From assembly GCA_035285325.1 (NCBI GenBank), contig JAYKJB010000001.1:1-64000 (forward strand): a stretch of 64,000 bases of DNA. Reading direction: 5' to 3'. The translations under genes were made by a program, and so were the position numbers. Origin of the DNA: Candidatus Sericytochromatia bacterium. Lineage in GTDB: Bacteria > Cyanobacteriota > Sericytochromatia > S15B-MN24 > JAQBPE01. Below, piece by piece: positions 53,198-63,688 of the stretch (position 1 is its first letter; the number at the start of each line of letters is the position of its first letter). The notes beneath the pieces are model-generated. The model saw only the letters and a program-made list of their open reading frames with translations, was not told the DNA's origin and did no database searches.

Positions 53198-53265
53198 GGG
53201 GCCTCCTTATAAGGGATATGAAGGGGAAAGCCCGGAGCGCAGGCGCGCTCCGGGCATCGGATGGT

Positions 53266-55564
<2,299 letters not shown>

Positions 55565-55570
55565 GGGGCC

Positions 55571-55576
55571 ATTATA
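55571..55576 (-). promoter_or_regulatory. -10 box (TATAAT) placed for a leaderless transcript
   Basis: On the minus strand a perfect TATAAT ends six bases before the ATG at 55564 (gap GGCCCC, no ribosome binding site), so the first transcribed base would be the A of the start codon. Confidence 0.55.
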
Positions 55577-55732
55577 GCCAGGCACGATGCCGAGTGCGAA
55601 ACCCATCGTTCAGTGAGGCGACGGCCGCCGGGTCGCGCGAGGCGCAACGGCCAAAGCCTGCGATGCGGGTTGAACCGATTGGAGCCTCGCGATGTGCCCT
55701 CCCTGGGCCGACACCATGTTACGATCAAGCCG

Positions 55733-55918
55733 ATGAGTTCACGCAATCGAACGGCTCGCTCCCCATCCAGATCACAGGCGACCAGCCACGGTGGTGTACC
55801 GGCAGAGCGGCCCGTGCGCCGACCGATGCGCGCGCGGGACGTGTTGGCGGCTGCGATCGGTGTATGTGTGGTGCTGGCCATGCTCTTTTCCTCCTTCGCG
55901 CCCTTCTTTTTGCCCTGA
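55733..55918 (+). CDS. Small single-span membrane protein
   Basis: This is a 61-residue protein: a basic Ser/Arg-rich N-terminus (about 35 residues) and one hydrophobic helix (VLAAAIGVCVVLAMLFSSFA) near the C-terminus, ending PFFLP. The ATG lies nine bases after TGTTACGAT, an extended -10 form, so its transcript may be nearly leaderless. No family is recognised. The layout suits a tail-anchored or small bitopic membrane peptide. It might be a chance frame. Confidence 0.45.
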   Translation: MSSRNRTARSPSRSQATSHGGVPAERPVRRPMRARDVLAAAIGVCVVLAMLFSSFAPFFLP

Positions 55919-56106
55919 CGTTCCGCTCTGGAACAGCTTTTCAGCGGGCTCCAGGGCGCCTCATTTAAGTAAAATTTCTGCAAACTTAAAGCAGGCATAA
56001 CGCGGTTCCGTTCAGAGACTGTGAACTGCCTCCTATACAACCCTTGGGTAGACCCACGCCGGGTGTGTGTGCGTCGGGGTGCCACCCAGGTAGGAGGACC
56101 GAACCG

Positions 56107-56739
56107 ATGGCCAGCCAGACCACCCTCAAGCGGATCAGCATTTGTGGCGCCTTGCTGTGCGCCCTTCTGCTCGCGGGCTGTGGGAATCGGATGCCTGCCA
56201 ACATTCCGGAGCCGGAAGAACCCGCTCCTCCTGCGGCGCCTGCCGTGCCAGCGCCGTCGGTCGCGCCGATTCCGCAAGAGCCGGTGGCGCCGCCCGTTGG
56301 CGCCCCCGCGCCGGGAGCCCCCAACTACAGTGCGCCCACGACCGGGTCGCTGGTGGTGAGCGGGGTTGAAAAGTCCAAGACCGGCCTGATTTTCAAGAAG
56401 CTGATCGTCAAGGGGGCCATCGTGAACACGAGTACGGTGCCTCTCTCGGGCACCTTGAAGGTGGACTTCAAGGACAAGAAGGGCCTGTTCACCAAGACCT
56501 TCGTGACGGAGGAAACCAAGACGCAGGTGATAGCGCAACTGGCGCCTGGCCAAAGTCTACCTTTCGAAATCACTGCCACGAAATCGAACATGGATGAGGC
56601 TGAGGTGACGGTCGAAACCATGCCGGCAGCCCCGGCGGCAGGAAGCTTTGCCACGGGGAGCCCCTACGGGGCGCCGATGGGTGCTTCCTACGGGATGGGC
56701 ACCATGAACGCGGGTTACCCCGCTCCGCGGCGCTTCTGA
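56107..56739 (+). CDS. Lipoprotein with Pro/Ala-rich linker and beta-sandwich domain
   Basis: This is a 210-residue lipoprotein. The lipobox is LLAGC at about residue 25. A Pro/Ala linker covers 32-75. The domain beginning about residue 80 (KLIVKGAIVNTSTVPLSGTL, then LAPGQSLPFEITATKSNMDE) resembles FxLYD-type beta domains, which carry extra NTS-type strands. The tail is rich in Gly, Ala, Met and Tyr. GGAGG precedes the ATG. A hairpin follows about 30 bases after the stop. Function unknown. Confidence 0.75.
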   Translation: MASQTTLKRISICGALLCALLLAGCGNRMPANIPEPEEPAPPAAPAVPAPSVAPIPQEPVAPPVGAPAPGAPNYSAPTTGSLVVSGVEKSKTGLIFKKLIVKGAIVNTSTVPLSGTLKVDFKDKKGLFTKTFVTEETKTQVIAQLAPGQSLPFEITATKSNMDEAEVTVETMPAAPAAGSFATGSPYGAPMGASYGMGTMNAGYPAPRRF

Positions 56740-56769
56740 CCCGAGTCAACGTTCACCGGCATCCGCTTC

Positions 56770-56802
56770 AAGCCCCCCTCGCCCACCGGTGACGGGGGGC
56801 TT
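56770..56802 (+). terminator. Hairpin downstream of the lipoprotein gene
   Basis: AAGCCCCCC (56770-56778) pairs with GGGGGGCTT (56794-56802). The 9-bp stem is strong, but the following TCTGCC is not a T-tract, so it may be an RNA-stabilising end or a weak terminator. Confidence 0.55.
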
Positions 56803-57025
56803 CTGCCATTCATTCCATCCATAGGGTCGCGTGCCGTTCGTGTCCCTCGCTGGCGGGCGAGGAGGGCGCTGATGTCCGCTCGGCCCCGGCACCTCTTTCA
56901 GACGTTATGTCATTTCTGGTGCGTGGAACACAGATTCTGTTACCCCAAGTTGTTACGATACCGCCCGTTGATGCCGTCTTGACTCGTTCAAACGGCAACC
57001 GGTTGTCAAATAACAAGGGGTTGCC

Positions 57026-58594
57026 ATGTTCTTCTCCCCCGCTCGTTCTATCTGCATTGCTGCCGCTGTCGTGGCCCCCGCCTGGGTGGCCCCCGCAACG
57101 GTGGCGGCTGCCGGAACCGAGTTGGGCACGCCGCGATTCGATGTGGCCAAGAAGGCGGTGGTCCTACCTTACTTCGGCGCGTTCCCGACGTTCGATTCGG
57201 ATGCCTTGGCGACGCCTCCGCGGGTGTACTTCGACTTCAAGGCCATGCCACGGCATGTCGGCCTGTTGGCGCAGGCCGTGAGCGGAAGCACGACCCTGCA
57301 ACGCGTCACGATGGCGCATCGGCCGGGCGGCGTCACTCGCCTGGTCCTCCACTTCAAGGCGCCCACGCAGGTGCTGGTCCTCAATGACACCTCCCGCCAT
57401 CAGATCGTGCTGGTGCCTCAAGAGGTTCCCTTCGAGGCTCCCGCGGCGACGCCACTGGTGGCTCCCGCGGCGGCTCCCAGCAAAGCGCCGCAGACCAAGG
57501 TGCCCGAGGCCACGCGCACCTTCTTCCAGACCTTCGGTCATACCGACTTCAAGTATTCGGTGGGGCCGCGTCCGAAACACGCCAAGCACGATCAAGTGAT
57601 TGTGCAGGTCGGTGCACAAGGCGTTTCCGAGTTCAACGTCACGGCGGATCCGGCCAACGACTTCGTCAATTTCTCGATCTCCATCAGTGGGAAGGGGCGC
57701 CCCGCGCCAGCGCCGACCCCGAGCCCTGTGCCGACGCCGGAACCCACCCCGCGTCCGATCTGGACGCCTCCCCCGCCGGTGCCTACCGCCATTCCCACGC
57801 CTCCGCCCGTTCTGGAGCCTCTGCCGACTCCTTCGCCCGAGCCGTCCGCGCTCCCGACTCCCGAACCTACCCCGGTGCCGACGCCCATTCCGACACCGCC
57901 ACCGACGCCCGTGCCATCGGCCGAGCCCGGCGCCACGACCTTGGGATTTTCAGGCGGCTTTCCCTACTCCGTTTCGGAGTCCAGCCAGCTTCACGCCTTC
58001 GATGCAGCGGGTGCCAGTGTCGAAGCCCTCTCCTTCGAGACGCGCTTCTCATCTTGGGCCTACCAGCTCTCGGTGGATCATCACCGTCTGGAGATCACCG
58101 ACCAGCAAACGTCGGATCGCACCCGCCACGACCGGGACACCTACACGTTCAACACCGGCCTCGGCTATCGCCTCGACCCGTTCGGACACGACGTGCTGCT
58201 GGGACTCGGGTACCAGTTGCGGCTTCTGAACACCGTCAATCTCGGCCAGCAGGACTCCGGGGCGTGGGAACAGATTCCCGCACCTGACATCGTTTCGGTC
58301 TTGACGGCACAAACCCAGCTGTTCCACGGCCCCACGCTTTTCACTCGCTGGGCTGCGCCGCTCTTCGGGACGTTTGGCTTCGATGCGAGGCTGGCGGCCG
58401 GCTATCTCTTCGCGGCCCTGGACGTTCCAGCGGACGTGGGCGGTCTGGTGTCATTCGGCGCCACGCCCTCGCTTTACGGAGACTTCGGGGCGGTTCGCAC
58501 CTCGCTTGGTTACGACCTGCACATGGCCACCGGCGGCGCTGGGTATAACTTCCTTCGGCACGGGCCGCTTGCCCGTATCGAGATGAGGTTTTAG
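57026..58594 (+). CDS. AMIN-domain protein with proline-rich linker and C-terminal beta-barrel
   Basis: This is a 522-residue exported protein. The signal peptide ends near VAAAGTEL. An AMIN-like domain covers about 50-130 (RVYFDFKAMPRHV, then TRLVLHFKAPTQVLVL), and a second similar stretch may lie at 165-225. A Pro-rich linker (PTPEPTPRP-type) spans about 230-310. The last 210 residues alternate as beta-strands (for example YTFNTGLGYRLDPFGHDVLL) and end RIEMRF; a terminal Phe is the classic outer-membrane insertion signal. AMIN domains bind peptidoglycan or localise proteins at the envelope, so this may tie wall to outer membrane. AAGGGG precedes the ATG. Confidence 0.85.
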   Translation: MFFSPARSICIAAAVVAPAWVAPATVAAAGTELGTPRFDVAKKAVVLPYFGAFPTFDSDALATPPRVYFDFKAMPRHVGLLAQAVSGSTTLQRVTMAHRPGGVTRLVLHFKAPTQVLVLNDTSRHQIVLVPQEVPFEAPAATPLVAPAAAPSKAPQTKVPEATRTFFQTFGHTDFKYSVGPRPKHAKHDQVIVQVGAQGVSEFNVTADPANDFVNFSISISGKGRPAPAPTPSPVPTPEPTPRPIWTPPPPVPTAIPTPPPVLEPLPTPSPEPSALPTPEPTPVPTPIPTPPPTPVPSAEPGATTLGFSGGFPYSVSESSQLHAFDAAGASVEALSFETRFSSWAYQLSVDHHRLEITDQQTSDRTRHDRDTYTFNTGLGYRLDPFGHDVLLGLGYQLRLLNTVNLGQQDSGAWEQIPAPDIVSVLTAQTQLFHGPTLFTRWAAPLFGTFGFDARLAAGYLFAALDVPADVGGLVSFGATPSLYGDFGAVRTSLGYDLHMATGGAGYNFLRHGPLARIEMRF

Positions 58595-58597
58595 GTC

Positions 58598-58987
58598 ATG
58601 CGTCTGCTTCAAGTCCTGCTGGCTGCATCCGCTGTGTTGATTTCCAGTTGTGCCGGGACGGGGCAGAACACGATGCCTGCCTTCAATGTCCAGCGCGGCA
58701 CGATCACATTGGCCGTCGACATCCCGCCCGAGCAAGGCGACATTTCTTCCGTCGAGTTTCGCGTGGATGGCGAGGTGCTGGCGGTGGATTCCCAGGGCCC
58801 AGAATTTTCGGTGCCGTTCGATACCACCAAGAAAGCCGATGGTATTCATTTCGTGGAGGCCGTCGGCAATCCAGGCGCGGCTGAAGTTCAGCTGCTCAAA
58901 AACAGCATCCTGGTTGAAAACGCAGCGCCGGCGCCGGCGCCGGCGGCTTATCGCCGGGCCAAACTGCTCATGACCCCCGCGCGTTGA
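58598..58987 (+). CDS. Small lipoprotein with an Ig-like domain
   Basis: This is a 129-residue lipoprotein with lipobox LISSC at about residue 18. The mature part reads as one beta-sandwich (ITLAVDIPPEQGDISSVEFR, VDGEVLAVDSQGPEFSVPFD, DGIHFVEAVGNPG), similar to Big_9-type Ig-like domains. A GGCGCC repeat near 58925-58945 encodes APAPAPA before the tail. It begins three bases after the stop of the beta-barrel gene, so the two are surely co-expressed and may interact. Confidence 0.75.
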   Translation: MRLLQVLLAASAVLISSCAGTGQNTMPAFNVQRGTITLAVDIPPEQGDISSVEFRVDGEVLAVDSQGPEFSVPFDTTKKADGIHFVEAVGNPGAAEVQLLKNSILVENAAPAPAPAAYRRAKLLMTPAR

Positions 58988-59098
58988 CGCTGGGGACGGA
59001 CGGAATGTCCTGCTGAACCTGGGCGACCGCGTGGAGCAGGTGCGTCGCACGGCCACTCCCCCACCCGCCAGTCTCGCCTGCCCGCCGGCTTGCTGAGG

Positions 59099-60346
59099 CT
59101 AGCGGACCTCGGCGACCAGGAATTTGAGGTAGTCCGTTTCGGGGGCTGCAGGCAGCACCGGGTGATCGGGCGAGGGACCTCGCAGTTCCAGTTGTCGCAG
59201 TCGTTTGCGGGTATCCGAGGCCGCCTCTGCCACGATGGCGCTGAACATGGCCGGGGTGATGTGGTGGGAGCAGGAGCTGGTCACGAGCAGACCTCCCGGA
59301 TTCAACAGGCGCATGGCGCGGAGGTTGATGTCCTTGTAGCCTCGGATGGCACCCGGGATGGAATCCTTGTTCTTGGTAAAGGCGGGGGGATCCAGAATCA
59401 CCACGTCAAAACGGCGTTCGGCCCGCTCGAGCTCCCGCAAGGTATCGAACGCATTGGCCGCCAGCCACTCGCAGCGCGAAGCTACTCCGTTGATCGCGGC
59501 ATTGCGTTCGGCCAGGGCGATCGCCTCGGCGGAAATATCGACACTCAGTACCCGTTCCGCGCCTCCCAGGGCGGAGGCGATGCTGAACCCACCTGAATAG
59601 CAAAAGGTGTTCAACACATCCTTGGCCCCCCCGACCAGCTCGCGAAGGCGCACGCGATTGAGTCGCTGGTCCAGGAAAAAACCGGTCTTCTGGCCATTTT
59701 CCACGTCGACCAGGAATTTCATCCCGTGCTCATCGATGGTCAGGTCTGCGGGAGGTGCTTCGCCCCAGAGCAAGCCTGCCCGCCGTTCCAGCCCCTCCAA
59801 GGTCCGGACGGGGGCGTCGCTGCGTTCGTAGATGCCACGAACCCGGCACACCTTGGCCAGGATCTCGGCAAACATCGGTAGGCGTTGGGCCATCCCGAAC
59901 GCCAGCGCTTGGACCACCAGCCAGTCTCCGTAACGGTCGACAATCAAGCCTGGCAAACCGTCCGCCTCGCCATGGATCAATCGGTAGGCGGCCTCGGGCC
60001 CCTGCGACAAACGCCCATAGCGCTCCCGCAGCAGCAGGGCCTCCTCCACCCGTCTCAGGAAGAACGCCGAGTCGATGGGCTCCCGCTGACGGGTCAACAA
60101 GCGGACCAGGATGTTGGATTGCGTGTTGGCCAGGCCCAGGCCCAACAGGCGGCCCCGCGCGTCTTCCACGGCCACCACTTGCCCGTCGGCCTGCCTGTCC
60201 GGCACCCGGACGACCTCGCCGGCAAAGACCCACGGGTGCCCGGCCGCCACGCGGGCCTCGCGCCCTTTGCGAAGCACCACCTTGTCGACCGCTTCGCCGG
60301 TCTCAGCGGACGGCGAGGGAGGCACCGAGGCAATCAAAGGTTCCAC
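59099..60346 (-). CDS. rlmI: Class I rRNA methyltransferase, RlmI-like (PUA plus SAM domain)
   Basis: This is a 415-residue enzyme. An N-terminal PUA-like domain (about 20-95, GREARVAAGHPWVFAGEVVR) is followed by an RNA-binding middle with LIHGEADGLPGLIVDRYGDW. The SAM-binding domain has DVLNTFCYSGGFSIASALGG, VLSVDISAEAIALAERNA and the catalytic DPPAFTKNKD. E. coli RlmI makes m5C1962 of 23S rRNA. The site here is inferred from family. The GTG at 60346 has AAAGGA eight bases upstream, and a TATAAT lies about 108 bases upstream. Confidence 0.9.
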   Translation of the reverse strand: MEPLIASVPPSPSAETGEAVDKVVLRKGREARVAAGHPWVFAGEVVRVPDRQADGQVVAVEDARGRLLGLGLANTQSNILVRLLTRQREPIDSAFFLRRVEEALLLRERYGRLSQGPEAAYRLIHGEADGLPGLIVDRYGDWLVVQALAFGMAQRLPMFAEILAKVCRVRGIYERSDAPVRTLEGLERRAGLLWGEAPPADLTIDEHGMKFLVDVENGQKTGFFLDQRLNRVRLRELVGGAKDVLNTFCYSGGFSIASALGGAERVLSVDISAEAIALAERNAAINGVASRCEWLAANAFDTLRELERAERRFDVVILDPPAFTKNKDSIPGAIRGYKDINLRAMRLLNPGGLLVTSSCSHHITPAMFSAIVAEAASDTRKRLRQLELRGPSPDHPVLPAAPETDYLKFLVAEVR

Positions 60347-60453
60347 GGACGCGTCCTTTCTGTGCCTCCGATGGTTCGGCAGGCGCTTCCCTTCGCCCGC
60401 AAGCTTGTGTCGGAGCGCACAGATTGCGCGAGGAGGTTCGGGGGATGCTGAAC

Positions 60454-60459
60454 ATTATA
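60454..60459 (-). promoter_or_regulatory. -10 box of the rlmI-like gene
   Basis: A perfect TATAAT on the minus strand lies about 110 bases before the GTG start. A good -35 is not evident. Transcription would start near 60447, leaving a leader of about 100 bases. Confidence 0.4.
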
Positions 60460-60541
60460 CACGGGCCTCTCACAACGCCTCACGGGCTGCGGGACCCGTC
60501 GGGGAAACGATTACGTTATGTGAAGTCGGCACGGGTCTGTC

Positions 60542-60570
60542 TTGACGCATGCCTGCTGCGAGGTTAACGT
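60542..60570 (+). promoter_or_regulatory. Possible promoter of the FtsB/DivIC-like gene
   Basis: TTGACG (60542-60547) is followed after 17 bases by TAACGT (60565-60570). The -35 is good (five of six), the -10 poor (three of six). The ATG at 60619 follows about 40 bases after the expected start, with AGGAG upstream. Confidence 0.35.
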
Positions 60571-60618
60571 AAACCCGCTTCGGGGTGAAAGTTTCGCCCT
60601 GATAGGAGTTGTCAATCC

Positions 60619-61068
60619 ATGGCCAATCGGAGGGCGCGCCGGCAACCCGAACTCGAACGGGCTGCCAAGGCTGCCAAGACTTCCAATCCTTCCCTGCCCT
60701 CGACCCTACTGTTTCTTGCCTTGGTGTTGTACCTCGGTGGCCTCGTATTCCGGCTGGGCTTCCAGGAAGTGCGGTTGCTGCAACAGGGGCGTTTGCTCGA
60801 GTCTGAACGGGTCGCGGCGTTGGCGCAGCATCGCGCCCTCCGCGCGGAGATTGCTTCGGCCAAGACCAACGCGGGCATCGAGAAGCTGGCGCGAGAACAA
60901 CTGGGCTTCGTGATGGACCGCGAGGTGCCGGTGAAAGCTGTACTCGCAGCTGCGCCTTCCGAGGCGGAGCACACGGCGCCGGTGCTGCGCGCTCCGGAAG
61001 CGCAACCGGTGGGTCTGCCCCCGGCCATGGCGGCGCTGGCCAAGTTTTTCGTGCCCCTTTGGCCCTGA
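60619..61068 (+). CDS. Septum formation initiator, FtsB/DivIC family
   Basis: This is a 149-residue protein: a basic N-terminus, one membrane helix (STLLFLALVLYLGGLVFRLG), a coiled coil (RLLQQGRLLESERVAALAQH and on) and the family ending KLAREQLGFVMDREVPVK. The Pro/Ala tail is extra. FtsB/DivIC works with FtsL and FtsQ in the septal divisome; neither partner is in the window. The ATG has AGGAG upstream. remA-gmk-rpoZ-coaBC follows after 118 bases. Confidence 0.85.
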   Translation: MANRRARRQPELERAAKAAKTSNPSLPSTLLFLALVLYLGGLVFRLGFQEVRLLQQGRLLESERVAALAQHRALRAEIASAKTNAGIEKLAREQLGFVMDREVPVKAVLAAAPSEAEHTAPVLRAPEAQPVGLPPAMAALAKFFVPLWP

Positions 61069-61186
61069 GCGCCGCTCGCTGACTTCCTGGCCGCCCCCCG
61101 GCCGACTCTCGCTTCCGTTGTGAAGATTGGCCGCGGGATGTTAAAATGGCGGACTGCAGCGCGATGGACCGGCCCTTGGGGCGCGT

Positions 61187-61480
61187 GTGGGTGGCGTCGT
61201 TTTGGAACTCAAACTGATCAACATCGGCTTTGGCAACATCGTCTCGGCCAATCGGGTGGTTGCCATTGTCAGTCCCGAATCCGCGCCGATCAAGCGGATT
61301 GTGCAGGATGCCAGGGATGCCGGCCGTCTGGTTGACGCCACTTACGGTCGACGGACCCGCGCGGTGATCATCACGGACAGTGACCACGTGGTGCTCTCGT
61401 CCATCCAGCCGGAGACGGTGGCCCATCGCTTCGTCAGTGCCCGCGCGGAAGACAACCGCCTGGCCGGAGAGGATGACTGA
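61187..61480 (+). CDS. remA: RemA-like protein (DUF370)
   Basis: This is a protein of about 92-97 residues, almost identical in style to the RemA family: [40 protein letters not shown] and [20 protein letters not shown]. In Bacillus RemA is a DNA-binding activator of matrix genes; in other phyla its role is open. The family usually starts just before ELKLINIG, so the TTG at 61202 may be the true start; GTG at 61187 is given as the longer option. No ribosome binding site is clear. gmk starts three bases after the stop. Confidence 0.93.
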   Translation: MGGVVLELKLINIGFGNIVSANRVVAIVSPESAPIKRIVQDARDAGRLVDATYGRRTRAVIITDSDHVVLSSIQPETVAHRFVSARAEDNRLAGEDD

Positions 61481-61483
61481 ACC

Positions 61484-62113
61484 TTGGCGTCCCCTTCATC
61501 GCCACTCTCCCTGCCGGTCTTGCCCGTGTCCTCGCGTCGCCGAGGAACCTTGTTCATCGTCTCAGGACCGTCCGGCGTCGGCAAAGGCACCATCGTGCGT
61601 GAACTGCTTGCGAGAGAGAGCGGCATCGCTCTGTCGGTCTCGGTGACGACCCGCTCCCCGCGGCCAGGCGAACAAGAGGGGACGAGTTATTTCTTCAAGT
61701 CGGTGGCTGAATTTCAACGCATGGTGCAGGAAGGTGAACTGCTCGAGCATGCCCAGTTTGGACGCCATTTTTATGGCACACCACGGGCCTTTGTCGAGTC
61801 TCGTCTGCGCGAGGGGCAGGACGTCATCCTGGAAATCGAGGTTCAGGGAGCCATTCAGGTGCGCGAACGCGCCGGGCGTTGCGTCACCCTGTTCGTTCTG
61901 CCACCCTCATTCGAGGCGTTGGCCACTCGCTTGCAGCAACGCAACTCCGAGTCCCCAGAAGCCGTGCGTCAACGGCTGGCCATCGCTTCGCGGGAACTCG
62001 ATTATCTGCCATTTTATGACTATCAACTGGTCAACGACGACCTGGACGTGGCCGTGGCCAAAGTCCAGGCGATCATCGCAGCAGAACGCTGTCGCGTCCT
62101 CTCTGTGAATTGA
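61484..62113 (+). CDS. gmk: Guanylate kinase
   Basis: This is a 209-residue enzyme that makes GDP from GMP and ATP. The P-loop is GPSGVGKGT at 28-36. GMP-binding elements follow: SVSVTTRSPRPGEQEGTSYF, HAQFGRHFYGTPRAFVE and DVILEIEVQGAIQVRE. The start is TTG at 61484, three bases after the remA stop; the first 20 residues are an extension before the family core. Length is normal. Confidence 0.96.
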   Translation: MASPSSPLSLPVLPVSSRRRGTLFIVSGPSGVGKGTIVRELLARESGIALSVSVTTRSPRPGEQEGTSYFFKSVAEFQRMVQEGELLEHAQFGRHFYGTPRAFVESRLREGQDVILEIEVQGAIQVRERAGRCVTLFVLPPSFEALATRLQQRNSESPEAVRQRLAIASRELDYLPFYDYQLVNDDLDVAVAKVQAIIAAERCRVLSVN

Positions 62114-62148
62114 AAGCGCGCCCCATCCGAAACACAGGAGTCCAATTC

Positions 62149-62355
62149 ATGTCCGGAATGCAAGATAAGGCCCAGGAACTGCTCAACCAGGCAGACAACA
62201 AGTACCAGCTGGTGCTCACCGTGGCCCGTCGCGCCAAGTCCATCAAGGATGACCCGATGTTGATGTCTTCGCCAGAGGCCAGCAAGCCCATCAAGCTGGC
62301 GCTGCGTGAACTGGCGGACCACCAACGCGAGCAAGCGGAAGCTGCGGCGATCTAG
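62149..62355 (+). CDS. rpoZ: RNA polymerase omega subunit
   Basis: This is a 68-residue protein with the omega pattern: LLNQADNKYQLVLTVARRAK, then SSPEASKPIKLALRELADHQ. Omega wraps the beta-prime C-terminus and helps polymerase assembly. The ATG at 62149 has AGGAG upstream. It lies in the conserved order gmk-rpoZ-coaBC. It is slightly shorter than the E. coli protein (91 residues) but similar to other short omegas. Confidence 0.9.
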   Translation: MSGMQDKAQELLNQADNKYQLVLTVARRAKSIKDDPMLMSSPEASKPIKLALRELADHQREQAEAAAI

Positions 62356-62364
62356 GCGCCCAGC

Positions 62365-63579
62365 TTGCCGGCCATTCTGCTAGGCGTCACGGGCGGCATT
62401 GCCGCCTACAAGAGCGTGGACCTGGCGTCGCGATTGCGCAAAGGCGGCTGGCAAGTCCACGTGGCCATGACCGCCTCTGCCACGCGCTTTGTGGCACCTT
62501 TGACCTTCGAGGCCATTTCGGGGCGGCCGGTTCATCTGGACCTTTGGTCCTCCTCGCCCTCCTCAGGCCAGGAAGGCGAGGTCGGCGTCTCCCACATCGA
62601 TTGGGGTCGGGACCTGGATGTCTTTCTGGTCGCTCCTGCCACGGCTCACACGCTGGCCAAGCTGGCCCACGGGCTGGCGGACGACGTGGTGACGGCAACG
62701 GCACTCGCCACCGCGGCGCCGCTGGTGGTGGCCCCGGCCATGAACCCTCGGATGTGGTCCCATCCCGCGACCCAAGCCAATCTGGCCACCTTGCAAGCGC
62801 GCGGGGTGCGGGTGATTCCTCCGGCGGAGGGCTTGATGGCCTGTGGGGACGAGGGAGCGGGGCGCCTGCAGGAGCCCGCCGCCGTCGTCGACTGGCTGGA
62901 GGCATTCCTGCGGCAGCGCGGCTCCTTGCGTGGGTGTCGGGTGCTTGTCAGCGCTGGTGGTACCCGGGAGCCACTCGACCCTGTGCGCTATATCGGCAAC
63001 CGTTCCAGCGGCCGCATGGGCCACGCCCTGGCCGAGGCGGCCGCCCGGCGTGGGGCGGCGGTGGCCCTTGTCACGACGGCTCCCGCATTGGCGCCCTCCG
63101 GCGTTGAGGTGGTGCCCGTGGAGACCGCCTTGGAGATGCAAGCGGCGCTGGCGGCGCGATTCGATGAGGTGGATGTGCTGATCATGGCCGCCGCGGTTGC
63201 CGACTATCGGGTCGAATCGCCGGAAACCAGCAAGCACAAAAAGGGGGAGGGGGGCTGGACGCTGAATCTGGTCAAGAATCCCGACATCCTGGCGAGTTTG
63301 GGGGCCCGCAAGGCCCATCAACTGGTGGTTGGGTTCGCCGCTGAGACGGGCCACCCCGAGCAGGCCGCGCGCACCAAGTTGCGCTCCAAACGGGCCGATT
63401 ACATCGTGGGAAATGACGTCAGCATTGCCGGCATCGGCTTCGACAGTGACCAGAATCGGGTGCTGGTGGTCGGAGACGATGGGGTGGTGGCGGAATGGCC
63501 CGTGATGCCCAAACGTTCGCTCGCCGAGCACCTGTGGGACCTGTTCCAGCAGCATCACACCCTGGCCCGTTTCCGTTGA
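62365..63579 (+). CDS. coaBC: Bifunctional phosphopantothenoylcysteine decarboxylase/synthetase CoaBC
   Basis: This is a 404-residue two-domain enzyme of CoA synthesis. The N-terminal CoaC flavoprotein decarboxylase has GVTGGIAAYKSVDLASRL, LVAPATAHTLAKLAHGLADD and VVAPAMNPRMWSHPATQAN. The C-terminal CoaB synthetase (from about 185) has VLVSAGGTREPLDPVRYIGN, RSSGRMGHALAEAAARRGAA, LIMAAAVADYRV and LVVGFAAETG. The start is TTG at 62365, nine bases after the rpoZ stop. Length is normal. Confidence 0.96.
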   Translation: MPAILLGVTGGIAAYKSVDLASRLRKGGWQVHVAMTASATRFVAPLTFEAISGRPVHLDLWSSSPSSGQEGEVGVSHIDWGRDLDVFLVAPATAHTLAKLAHGLADDVVTATALATAAPLVVAPAMNPRMWSHPATQANLATLQARGVRVIPPAEGLMACGDEGAGRLQEPAAVVDWLEAFLRQRGSLRGCRVLVSAGGTREPLDPVRYIGNRSSGRMGHALAEAAARRGAAVALVTTAPALAPSGVEVVPVETALEMQAALAARFDEVDVLIMAAAVADYRVESPETSKHKKGEGGWTLNLVKNPDILASLGARKAHQLVVGFAAETGHPEQAARTKLRSKRADYIVGNDVSIAGIGFDSDQNRVLVVGDDGVVAEWPVMPKRSLAEHLWDLFQQHHTLARFR

Positions 63580-63688
63580 TGGGGCACCCAAACGGCGCGA
63601 TCTTCACCTGGGTATAAGGGGAAGGGTGGCCTTCGGCTGGCTGGCGTGGCCTGTGCGTTCGGGCCCCCTCAGGTCAGGGGAGGCTGTG

